In this document: piece after piece, positions 26,231 through 32,595 of the stretch
How positions within the stretch are numbered: position 1 is the stretch's first letter
How the letters are laid out: each line of letters begins with the position of its first letter
IMG/VR virus record: IMGVR_UViG_3300050821_006736
Location: 1-32,807 of that record
DNA length: 32,807 bases
Origin: a virus
Direction: 5' to 3' (one strand)
Translations under genes and position numbers: made by a program
Notes under the pieces: generated by a model
What the model was told of the DNA's origin: nothing
The model's database searches: none
Seen by the model: only the letters and a program-made list of their open reading frames with translations

Positions 26231-26260
26231 TTGCAGTCGCCACGCATATCGGCGTATATG
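26231..26260 (+). promoter_or_regulatory. Predicted leaderless rightward promoter with operator, copy 4
   Basis: TTGCAG (26231-26236), 18-bp spacer, TATATG (26255-26260), 7 nt, ATG 26268. ACGC (26242-26245) and GCGT (26252-26255) repeat the palindrome of the other rightward promoters. Confidence 0.62.
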
Positions 26261-26267
26261 ATCGCTT

Positions 26268-26480
26268 ATGAAATGGCGTCATCCACACAGCCCGTCGCCT
26301 ATCGGTTCGCCGGGTCCGCTGTCCGCCGGACGAAAGCAATATGCCGTTTATCTGGAAGATCCGATCAAGCGCAGAATCACGGAACTCGCCACTGCACGTG
26401 GCGTATCGTCTAGCGCGATGACTAGGACGCTGATTCAACTAGGTCTTGAGAAATTGGCGGAGATCGAAAACAAGCCATGA
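26268..26480 (+). CDS. Ribbon-helix-helix (CopG/Arc-like) regulator
   Basis: This 70-aa protein has a basic, Pro/Ser-rich start and then RKQYAVYLEDPIKRRITELA with RGVSSSAMTRTLIQLGLEKL, the strand-helix-helix of CopG/Arc-type DNA-binding proteins. It is divergent from the XRE-like gene, and the two may repress one another. No ribosome site is seen; the start lies 7 nt after a promoter -10. Confidence 0.78.
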   Translation: MKWRHPHSPSPIGSPGPLSAGRKQYAVYLEDPIKRRITELATARGVSSSAMTRTLIQLGLEKLAEIENKP

Positions 26481-26650
26481 ACGCATCGCAATTGAGCCAA
26501 GAGGAAGAGCGCCGGTTGGCCGGGATACGGGCCGAACTGGATGCGCTGGAACCGCACATCGATACCGATGAGCCGCCGGAATGGCCGTACGATTGGCGAG
26601 TTGAGGCTGACCGTCATCGCGGGGATGTCTATGCGCGGTATCGCAGATGA
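26477..26650 (+). CDS. Small acidic protein (57 aa)
   Basis: The product begins MNASQLSQEEERRLAGIRAE and contains HIDTDEPPEWPYDW. Start and stop both overlap neighbours by ATGA. No family is recognised. Confidence 0.6.
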   Translation: MNASQLSQEEERRLAGIRAELDALEPHIDTDEPPEWPYDWRVEADRHRGDVYARYRR

Positions 26651-27342
26651 CCATCACCATCCATCCAGAAGTCATCCAAGGCGAGAATGAGTGGCTAAGA
26701 CTCAGACTCGGCCTTCAAACTGCATCGACCATGGATCTCGTGCTTACTCCTTCGCTAAAGATCGCATCAAACGCGAAGGAAAAGGCGCACATCTACGAAC
26801 TCGTCTCGCAGCGCGTGACTCAGTACGTGGAGCCCCAATTCGTATCTGATGCGATGCTCAGGGGAAAAACCGATGAGATTGATGCCCGCGCCCTCTACCA
26901 CAAAAAGTATGCCAAGGTGCGTGAGGTGGGTTTCATCACCAACGACTGGCTTGGTTTTCCGATCGGATATTCACCAGATGGTCTGGTGGGTGACGACGGC
27001 CTGATCGAAGTGAAATCCCGTCGACAGGCGATCCACATGGAAACGCTTTTGGTCGACGTTCCGGCTCAAACATGCCCGACCGAATTCATGCTTCAGGTCC
27101 AGACCGGGTTGCTGGTATCTGGCCGCAAGTGGTGTGATTTTCTGAGCTATTGCGGCGGATTGCCAATGGCGGTGATCACCGTCGAACCCGATCCCGTCTA
27201 TCAGGAGGCGATCATCGAAGCCGCGGCCAAATTCGAGGCGAGGATCAATGAGCGTGTCGCGCAGTACAAGGCGCTGATGCGGAAACGGAAGATCTGGCGG
27301 TTAACGCCGACTGAGCGGCGGATAATTCAGGAGATGTTTTAG
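26647..27342 (+). CDS. YqaJ/lambda-type recombination exonuclease
   Basis: This 231-aa protein has a RxxRxGxxTAS-like region near the N-terminus (RLRLGLQTAS), GYSPDGLVGDDGLIEVKSR (catalytic Asp111, Glu121, Lys123) and a helical end. This is the YqaJ/lambda Exo fold, a 5'-3' double-strand exonuclease that prepares DNA for single-strand annealing recombination. The partner protein at 28052 lies two genes downstream. The start overlaps the previous stop as ATGA. Confidence 0.88.
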   Translation: MTITIHPEVIQGENEWLRLRLGLQTASTMDLVLTPSLKIASNAKEKAHIYELVSQRVTQYVEPQFVSDAMLRGKTDEIDARALYHKKYAKVREVGFITNDWLGFPIGYSPDGLVGDDGLIEVKSRRQAIHMETLLVDVPAQTCPTEFMLQVQTGLLVSGRKWCDFLSYCGGLPMAVITVEPDPVYQEAIIEAAAKFEARINERVAQYKALMRKRKIWRLTPTERRIIQEMF

Positions 27343-28049
27343 TGACCACAATTCGTGTCGTCGACTTCGAAACAACCGGAATGGAACCGCCAGCCGAAGT
27401 GATCGAAGTGGGATACTGCGATCTTGTGCGGGGCGACGATGGAGAGTGGGGTGAAGATGCTCCACAATCATGGCTGTGCGGTGCAGATAAGATCCCTCCT
27501 GAAACGCGAGCCATTCACCACATTTCGATCGATGAGGTTAGGGGGCTGGAGAGATTCAGCGCAGACGGATTTATCCAATCGTCGATCCATTGTTCCGCCA
27601 TAGCTGCACACAATCTCGATTTCGAGAACAAATGGCTGAAACTTCCGGCGGATATCCCAGCAATCTGCACATACAAATCAGCGCTTCGTGTGTGGCCCGA
27701 AGCTCCATCCCACTCGAATGGGGCGCTGCGATATTGGCTTGAGGATCAGGGGCTTTTGAGTCTGACCCATGACCTAGCCATGCCGCCACATCGGGCAGGA
27801 CCGGACGCCTATGTCACCGCCCACCTCCTGAAGGCGCTCTTTGCGACAGGCGCAACGGGCAAGGATATGGTGGCGTGGACAAAAGAGCCGCGACTTTTCC
27901 CGACCTGTCCGATTGGCGAAAAATGGCGCGGAAAGCCGTGGTCCGAAGTCGATGCCGGATTCCTCGGATGGATGATTCGTCAGCCGACAATGGAAGATGA
28001 TCTGAAATGGAATGCCAATCGAGAGATTGCGCGTAGGCAAGGAGCGTGA
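27342..28049 (+). CDS. DEDDh 3'-5' exonuclease
   Basis: This 235-aa protein has RVVDFETTG (Asp8, Glu10), AAHNLDFE (Asp93) and PPHRAGPDA (His150, Asp155), the four acidic residues plus His of DEDDh exonucleases such as DNA polymerase III epsilon, RNase T or exodeoxyribonuclease X. It follows the recombination exonuclease and likely trims DNA ends or RNA. GTG 27342 overlaps the previous stop (TAGTG). Confidence 0.88.
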   Translation: MTTIRVVDFETTGMEPPAEVIEVGYCDLVRGDDGEWGEDAPQSWLCGADKIPPETRAIHHISIDEVRGLERFSADGFIQSSIHCSAIAAHNLDFENKWLKLPADIPAICTYKSALRVWPEAPSHSNGALRYWLEDQGLLSLTHDLAMPPHRAGPDAYVTAHLLKALFATGATGKDMVAWTKEPRLFPTCPIGEKWRGKPWSEVDAGFLGWMIRQPTMEDDLKWNANREIARRQGA

Positions 28050-28051
28050 CG

Positions 28052-28771
28052 GTGACATCTGACATGAGTCAAGTAATTATCCCTCGCAGCGATCAGCTCA
28101 ATAGTGATGATCTGATCTCTGGTCCTATCACAATACGCATCACCAAAGTTGAAGTACGACCCGGAACTGAACAGCCTGTCTCTATCTTCTTCGAAGGCGA
28201 TAACGGAAAACCATACAAGTGCTGTAAGAGCATGTCGCGCGTGATGGTCAGCGCGTGGGGACCGGATTCATCTGTTTATGCCGGCCGCTCGCTCACCCTC
28301 TTCCGCGACCCCAAAGTGAAGTGGGGCGGGATGGAGGTGGGCGGGATCAGGATCTCGCACATGAGCCATATCACCGGATCGATGACCCTGGCGCTGACCG
28401 AGACCAAGCAGTCACGCAAGCCCTTCACCGTCCAGCCCCTCGCAACCCCCAAAGCCCCAAATCCGCCCGTACAGCCCAAACCCGCGTCTCAGGCCACCAC
28501 CGCCCAGCCTGCACCCACGCCGCCCGCCAGCGAGCCGGAATCGCCCCCTGCCGACGATGATTTCGCCGACCTGGAGCTGTACGGCGACGGAATCGAATTC
28601 ACGATCACCGATGCCACCGATGGGCCGAAGCTGCGGAAGTTCTGGTCGTCGACGATCTCCAACCCGACGTGGGACGAGTTCAAAGCCGCACATGGTCAGC
28701 GATCGAAGGATCTGAAAGCTGCGGCCATGGACAAGATCAAAAAGTTGTCCGAGCCTGTGGAATCGGAATGA
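28052..28771 (+). CDS. Recombination-module partner protein (possible ssDNA-binding)
   Basis: This 239-aa protein has a strand-rich N-terminal domain (DQLNSDDLISGPITIRITKV; VMVSAWGPDSSVYAGRSLTL; KWGGMEVGGIRISHMSHI), a Pro/Ala-rich linker (about 128-165) and a C-terminal helical part. An N-terminal beta domain, acidic/Pro linker and placement after YqaJ and an exonuclease fit a single-strand DNA-binding or annealing protein. Family identity is not certain. AAGGAG is 7 nt before GTG 28052; an upstream GTG (28046) is possible. Confidence 0.62.
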   Translation: MTSDMSQVIIPRSDQLNSDDLISGPITIRITKVEVRPGTEQPVSIFFEGDNGKPYKCCKSMSRVMVSAWGPDSSVYAGRSLTLFRDPKVKWGGMEVGGIRISHMSHITGSMTLALTETKQSRKPFTVQPLATPKAPNPPVQPKPASQATTAQPAPTPPASEPESPPADDDFADLELYGDGIEFTITDATDGPKLRKFWSSTISNPTWDEFKAAHGQRSKDLKAAAMDKIKKLSEPVESE

Positions 28772-28784
28772 AGGAGCGCCGGAA

Positions 28785-29207
28785 ATGATCGAGCACCTAT
28801 CCAGGATTCGTCATCGCATGGGGGCATTCCGCTTCTACGCGCTGTTGTTCGCCCTGATCTGGCTAGCGGTGCTGGCGGCAGTGATTTTCCCGCGGCCGGC
28901 GGATGCGAGCGTGACCAGTTCGCCGCCGCCCCGCCCCGACTGCGGCCAGTTCATGCAAACCCCTGGCGGCGAATGCACCAGCACGCCGAATCAACTTTCC
29001 GAACTCGTGTGGCTTGAGGCGATTGTCGTCATATCCGAGACCGAGGGTGGCGGATTCAAGCTGAACCTGATCACCGATCTGCACCATGACAAGGAAAGCT
29101 GCATGGAGTCCTCGGCGGCTGTCGTGAAGGAAACCCGCACTCAGTTGCCCGACGCCATCATCTATTTCGATGACAACCCCTGTACGGAAGCGGAGGTGGG
29201 GCCGTGA
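28785..29207 (+). CDS. Membrane-anchored or secreted protein
   Basis: This 140-aa protein begins MIEHLSRIRHRMGAFRFYAL with a following hydrophobic helix (LFALIWLAVLAAVIF) and ADA before a Cys-containing outer domain. This is a signal peptide or signal anchor. AAGGAG lies about 8 nt upstream. A cell-surface or lysis role is possible. Confidence 0.65.
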   Translation: MIEHLSRIRHRMGAFRFYALLFALIWLAVLAAVIFPRPADASVTSSPPPRPDCGQFMQTPGGECTSTPNQLSELVWLEAIVVISETEGGGFKLNLITDLHHDKESCMESSAAVVKETRTQLPDAIIYFDDNPCTEAEVGP

Positions 29208-29428
29208 ACACCGTCTGGCTCGTGGTTCTCATTCTGACGTGGCATACCAATCCCCCTAAAATCGATACCGGAACATCATATCCGACCGCCCAGATGTGCG
29301 CCCGGCATCTTGAGCAGGCGGCAGATATTGTGTGCTGCATTCCGATTCACCCAGCCGATCCTTCGCAATATGCAGGCGAAGGCTTCTGTCATAAGCCAAA
29401 GGTCACGCACGGGATTATCGTACCATGA
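29204..29428 (+). CDS. Secreted small protein
   Basis: This 74-aa protein begins MNTVWLVVLILTWHTNPPKI with a short hydrophobic signal-like start and several Cys (MCAR, VCCIP, FCHK). GTG 29204 overlaps the previous stop (GTGA). It is one of four neighbouring exported proteins. Confidence 0.6.
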   Translation: MNTVWLVVLILTWHTNPPKIDTGTSYPTAQMCARHLEQAADIVCCIPIHPADPSQYAGEGFCHKPKVTHGIIVP

Positions 29429-29697
29429 CCCCTTCTGCCATCACGGCGCTGGCGTGCGCCTTGACCCTCGCAGCTTGCGAGCGCCCGGCTCCTGCCCCGG
29501 TTCCGACGCCGCCAGTCCCAACCCCCGCGCCCACTCCCTCCCCGTCTCCATCACCGATCCCGGCGGGGGACGACTGCGCGCCCGGTAAGGGTTGCCGGCC
29601 ATATCCCGGTCTCGTCATGCCGGTCTGCGATCAGGCCAAGGATGCGTGCTGCGTCCCTAGCGACGCTCAGTGTATTGCGAGGCTGCCGAAGCCATGA
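29425..29697 (+). CDS. Proline-rich lipoprotein
   Basis: This 90-aa protein begins MTPSAITALACALTLAACER; LTLAAC is a lipobox, with lipidation at Cys18. A Pro-rich linker (PVPTPPVPTPAPTPSPSPSP) follows, then a Cys-rich domain. It is an outer-membrane-type lipoprotein resembling, in composition, outer spanins, but no partner inner spanin is obvious. Confidence 0.72.
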   Translation: MTPSAITALACALTLAACERPAPAPVPTPPVPTPAPTPSPSPSPIPAGDDCAPGKGCRPYPGLVMPVCDQAKDACCVPSDAQCIARLPKP

Positions 29698-30020
29698 CGC
29701 CCGCCTGTGCCGTCATCGTCGGATGGCTGTTCTGCCCGGTTCATCCGGCGATGCCGGGTGCGGATTGGGGGGTTGGGTCTCCACCGCAACCGCGCGTCTG
29801 CAATAAGCCGCAGGGATGCGAGAGCAATGATCCCGGAGTTCCGGCAGATTCATTCTCGCAACACCCCCTGCCTTGGCATGTGCCGGACGCTCCAGATGAT
29901 TCGGCCTATCAGCGCGACGGGGCGATCTGTTTTGGCGGCAATGCATGGTTCGATAAAGACGGCGTCGTCTACGTTGAACCAGATATGAACTGTCCACCGC
30001 AGAAGAATCCTAAGCCATGA
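29694..30020 (+). CDS. Cys-rich exported-like protein
   Basis: This 108-aa protein begins MTPACAVIVGWLFCPVHPAM and has several Cys with Trp and Asp. It may be exported or membrane linked; no clear signal peptidase site is seen. ATGA overlap with the lipoprotein gene. Confidence 0.55.
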   Translation: MTPACAVIVGWLFCPVHPAMPGADWGVGSPPQPRVCNKPQGCESNDPGVPADSFSQHPLPWHVPDAPDDSAYQRDGAICFGGNAWFDKDGVVYVEPDMNCPPQKNPKP

Positions 30021-30208
30021 CCCCCACCCCCTCCCAGATCGCCGAACTGAAGGCGGCTGGGTACTACGCTAGTGGTCCGCATCGAGCAGGCTGCACTTGG
30101 TACATAATGCACGACAGCGATGGTCTCGCGCATTTCGCCGCAGAAGATGAACCGAAAGCTTGGTCCGCCGCATGGTCTCACTACCAATCCCAAAGGGGTA
30201 AGTCATGA
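30017..30208 (+). CDS. Small TPxQIxxLKAAGY-family protein, copy 3
   Basis: This 63-aa protein begins MTPTPSQIAELKAAGYYASG and ends with AWSAAWSHYQSQRG. It is clearly related to the protein at 12,674-12,862, nearly identical at both ends with a different middle (CTWYIMHDSDGLAHF). It is coupled to its neighbours by ATGA. Confidence 0.68.
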   Translation: MTPTPSQIAELKAAGYYASGPHRAGCTWYIMHDSDGLAHFAAEDEPKAWSAAWSHYQSQRGKS

Positions 30209-30708
30209 CCACAGACACCAAGGCTATGCCCTGTCCGTTCTGCGGTGGTGAACCGTGGTGCCGACTTGCGGCCTATTCCAAGGACGGAACTCCGAGATGG
30301 GCGGTCGGCTGTAACGCTTGCGGCGCGATGACGGGGCCGAAGCTTCAGGCCACTGAAGCCGCGGCCATCGAGCAATGGAACCGGCGCGCCTCGCCATCCA
30401 CTGACCAGACCACGGAAGACGTGATGCAGGCTCTTGCCGATCAGGCCCAAGAACTGAAAATGGGTTACGAAACGGCGGCGGAATCCTGGCCCGACGAGGC
30501 TGCGATCGAGCGGGTTAGCCGAGCGTTAGATCCGCCAAGCCAGTATCCCGGCGAGTCCTTCTGGGATTGGTGGGACCACAGGGCTGACACGATAAATCCA
30601 GACAACCGAGCCCGGCGACAAGTTCACTTGGACAAGGCCCGAGCCGCCTTCCTCGCAGCCGCCGTTCCCTCCCCTTCCAAGCCAGAGAAAGATCAAGATG
30701 CCAACTGA
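30205..30708 (+). CDS. Lar-like restriction-alleviation zinc protein
   Basis: This 167-aa protein has MPCPFCGGEPWCRLAA and VGCNACGAMTGPK, then AIEQWNRR, the CPFCGG...C-x2-C...WNRR pattern of Lar-like proteins. Lar of the Rac prophage eases EcoK restriction. The rest (70-167) is helical. It suits a phage that also carries two DNA methyltransferases. Confidence 0.8.
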   Translation: MTTDTKAMPCPFCGGEPWCRLAAYSKDGTPRWAVGCNACGAMTGPKLQATEAAAIEQWNRRASPSTDQTTEDVMQALADQAQELKMGYETAAESWPDEAAIERVSRALDPPSQYPGESFWDWWDHRADTINPDNRARRQVHLDKARAAFLAAAVPSPSKPEKDQDAN

Positions 30709-30979
30709 GCACATTCTTAAAACCTTCGTCGACTACTGGCGAGCCGTCGAGAGCGGTGAGAAAACGTTCGAAGTTCGCCGCGATGACCGTGGGTTTCAGA
30801 AAGGCGACGTGCTGGTTCTACGTTGCATGGAAAAGAACTTTAGAGGCCATTGGGTGGAAAAGAGACACACCCACGACAACAGTCCATACCAAATTCGCCG
30901 AAAGATCACTTACGTCCTTACCGGCGGACAGTTGGGCATAGAACCGGGCTATGTCGTTCTTGGCCTGAAGAAAGTATGA
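30698..30979 (+). CDS. DUF3850/ASCH-like protein
   Basis: This 93-aa protein has HILKTFVDYWRAVESGEKTF followed by EVRRDDRGFQKGDVLVLR, then ITYVLTGGQLGIEPGYVVLG, the DUF3850 (ASCH/PUA-like) pattern in phage proteins. ASCH domains bind RNA or modified nucleotides. It overlaps the Lar-like gene by 11 bp. Confidence 0.82.
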   Translation: MPTEHILKTFVDYWRAVESGEKTFEVRRDDRGFQKGDVLVLRCMEKNFRGHWVEKRHTHDNSPYQIRRKITYVLTGGQLGIEPGYVVLGLKKV

Positions 30980-31140
30980 AAGTCACCTACCAGGATTGCT
31001 CCGCCTGCGTTAACCGGGTTCTGATCGAGGAAGATCCGGTCAGATGGATATGCAAGGCGCAGGGATTCCTGGTCGGCAACAAGGTCATCAACTGCAAAAA
31101 GTTCAAGCAGAGAAAATCTCTCACTTCAGGTGCGAAATAA
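30976..31140 (+). CDS. Small Cys-containing protein (54 aa)
   Basis: The product begins MKVTYQDCSACVNRVLIEED and has a C-x2-C and a basic end (NCKKFKQRKSLTSGAK). ATGA overlap with the previous gene. Its last 20 bp overlap the end of the convergent leftward gene. Confidence 0.6.
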   Translation: MKVTYQDCSACVNRVLIEEDPVRWICKAQGFLVGNKVINCKKFKQRKSLTSGAK

Positions 31141-32302
31141 AATACACCAGCACCCCTGAGAGCACCGACGACACCAGCCCGACCACCATCAGCATCAGCG
31201 GCATAGACAGGCCATCTCGCCCGCCGTCCGCAGCGGATTGTCTCTCAAGCATCGATAGACGGGCTTCGACAGCCTTGAAATTGGCGTCCACGATTTCGAT
31301 GGTGGCAAACCGGGCCTGCTGATCGCTTACCATTCCGCGCAGCTCGTTCAGGCCCTCTAGCCTTTTTTCTGTGGCCCCCTCTGCTTTGCTGTTATGCATA
31401 CAGAATCCGCCGGCTATATAGGTAGACGTGGAAGTTCCTAGTGTGGCAATTGTGTCGATTCCGGCACCCTCTATGGATGTAACGATTACGTCTCGGTGCC
31501 ACCCCCCAATAGGACGCCCCTCCCATACCGACCTCGCCTTGGCCAATAATCTTTGCGGACGGATGCTTCCAAGAAGGAATAAAATCTCGTTTCTAATATT
31601 TATCTGCCACTCGACGGTTGGTTTTGCGTTTAGCGACAAGCGATAATTTGGTTTTTTATGTATGGTGTGATAAGCGCTAACGCGCTTAGCTAATGATTCC
31701 GAAATTTTATCGCATACGATACCTTCCGTTTGAACCACGCCAAGCCTCGCTCGGCCATTGCGGTCACTTTTAAAGGTTAGGCACCCCTCTCCGTCAAAAA
31801 TTCCGGCAAGCCACCCGGCCTCCCACGAATTATCAACATCCCATACGTCGTAAGCTCTCATAACAGCGTCGCCAACACGTATAAGGCTAGCTTTGACCCA
31901 TCTCCATTTAGAGTCGTGGTCTTGGCGATAAACTAACCATGGATGATCATAGGTACATCTCACAGATCCCGCTTGTGTGTTCACCTGAAGAAGCGGAGCT
32001 TTCTCTATGCCATTTGAAGTGACAATTGCCATTCTGTGTAGCCGACCGCGAGAAGCAATCATTCCGGATTGTCTAGGCGCAGGCTCTTCATCAAAGGCTA
32101 TCAATTCATCCCCAACGGATAGAGATCCCGCCGCCCTCCACACTAAGTCGGCGCATAACACTGGAGTGTCAGACGAAACGCAAACCGCCTTCTCAGCGGC
32201 CTGAAGCGCAATTTCTGCGCGGTCCTTCTGGGCTGAAATTTGCTCGGTGAGACGTAGCGAGAGCGCGTCGATTCTATCACGCGCGATGTCGTCGATTGCC
32301 AC
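31121..32302 (-). CDS. Coiled-coil membrane protein interrupted by an intein
   Basis: The precursor is 393 aa. The N-extein (40 aa) is helical, ending EIALQAAEKAV; the C-extein (89 aa) begins SKAEGATEKRLEGLNELRGM, continues as a coiled coil and ends in a transmembrane helix (MLMVVGLVSSVLSGVLVYFI, about the last 25 residues). Joined, the 129-aa protein matches a common phage family with an AAEKAVSKAE-ATEKR coiled coil and C-terminal membrane anchor, often near tail or lysis genes; its function is not known. GTG 32302 has GGAGCG 6 nt upstream; GTG 32314 is an alternative. It overlaps the convergent gene at 31140 by 20 bp. Confidence 0.88.
   Translation of the reverse strand: MAIDDIARDRIDALSLRLTEQISAQKDRAEIALQAAEKAVCVSSDTPVLCADLVWRAAGSLSVGDELIAFDEEPAPRQSGMIASRGRLHRMAIVTSNGIEKAPLLQVNTQAGSVRCTYDHPWLVYRQDHDSKWRWVKASLIRVGDAVMRAYDVWDVDNSWEAGWLAGIFDGEGCLTFKSDRNGRARLGVVQTEGIVCDKISESLAKRVSAYHTIHKKPNYRLSLNAKPTVEWQINIRNEILFLLGSIRPQRLLAKARSVWEGRPIGGWHRDVIVTSIEGAGIDTIATLGTSTSTYIAGGFCMHNSKAEGATEKRLEGLNELRGMVSDQQARFATIEIVDANFKAVEARLSMLERQSAADGGRDGLSMPLMLMVVGLVSSVLSGVLVYFISHLK
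31391..32182 (-). other. Intein with single-motif LAGLIDADG endonuclease
   Basis: 264 residues, Cys1 to the final Asn, followed by Ser. Block A is CVSSDTPVLC, block B has RCTYDHPWLVY, and the C-terminus is GGFCMHN with the usual His-Asn. One LAGLIDADG motif is clear (EAGWLAGIFDGEGCLT), and FLLGSIRPQRLL matches the conserved later segment of single-motif, dimer-forming enzymes. This differs from the two-motif endonuclease in the portal intein. All splice residues look intact. Confidence 0.92.
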
Positions 32303-32320
32303 CGCGCGCTCCACTTTGGT

Positions 32321-32482
32321 TTAGGTGTTGTCCACCTCTCCAGGTGGGGGACGGAGATCCGCGTCACCGTCGATCGGGTAGGGCCGACCTATCCCGCGAG
32401 CCCATGCCTGACGCCGAGCGGCATAGAACGCCTGCCGCTCGGCACACTCCCGGACGAAGGCCGCCAACTCTGATTCGGTCAA
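32321..32482 (-). CDS. Small basic protein with TTG start
   Basis: The 53-aa product begins MTESELAAFVRECAERQAFY and has an Arg-rich helical middle and a Pro-rich end. TTG 32482 overlaps the previous stop (TTGA) with GGGGGAT upstream. A short hairpin overlaps its 3' end (CCACCT/AGGTGG, about 32334-32349). Confidence 0.58.
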   Translation of the reverse strand: MTESELAAFVRECAERQAFYAARRQAWARGIGRPYPIDGDADLRPPPGEVDNT

Positions 32483-32595
32483 GGCAGATCCCCCGGCTTC
32501 AATTCCTGAACGAGCCGCCTGATGATCAGGAAGCCGATCAGGCCGACCACCGCTATGGCAATCGCGGCGCCACCGATAATTGCGAGGACGATCAT
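32479..32595 (-). CDS. 38-aa single-span membrane peptide
   Basis: The product begins MIVLAIIGGAAIAIAVVGLI and ends RRLVQELKPGDLP: one transmembrane helix with a basic cytoplasmic tail. Start and stop overlap neighbours (TGATG and TTGA). It may be part of a lysis or tail-assembly group. Confidence 0.6.
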   Translation of the reverse strand: MIVLAIIGGAAIAIAVVGLIGFLIIRRLVQELKPGDLP

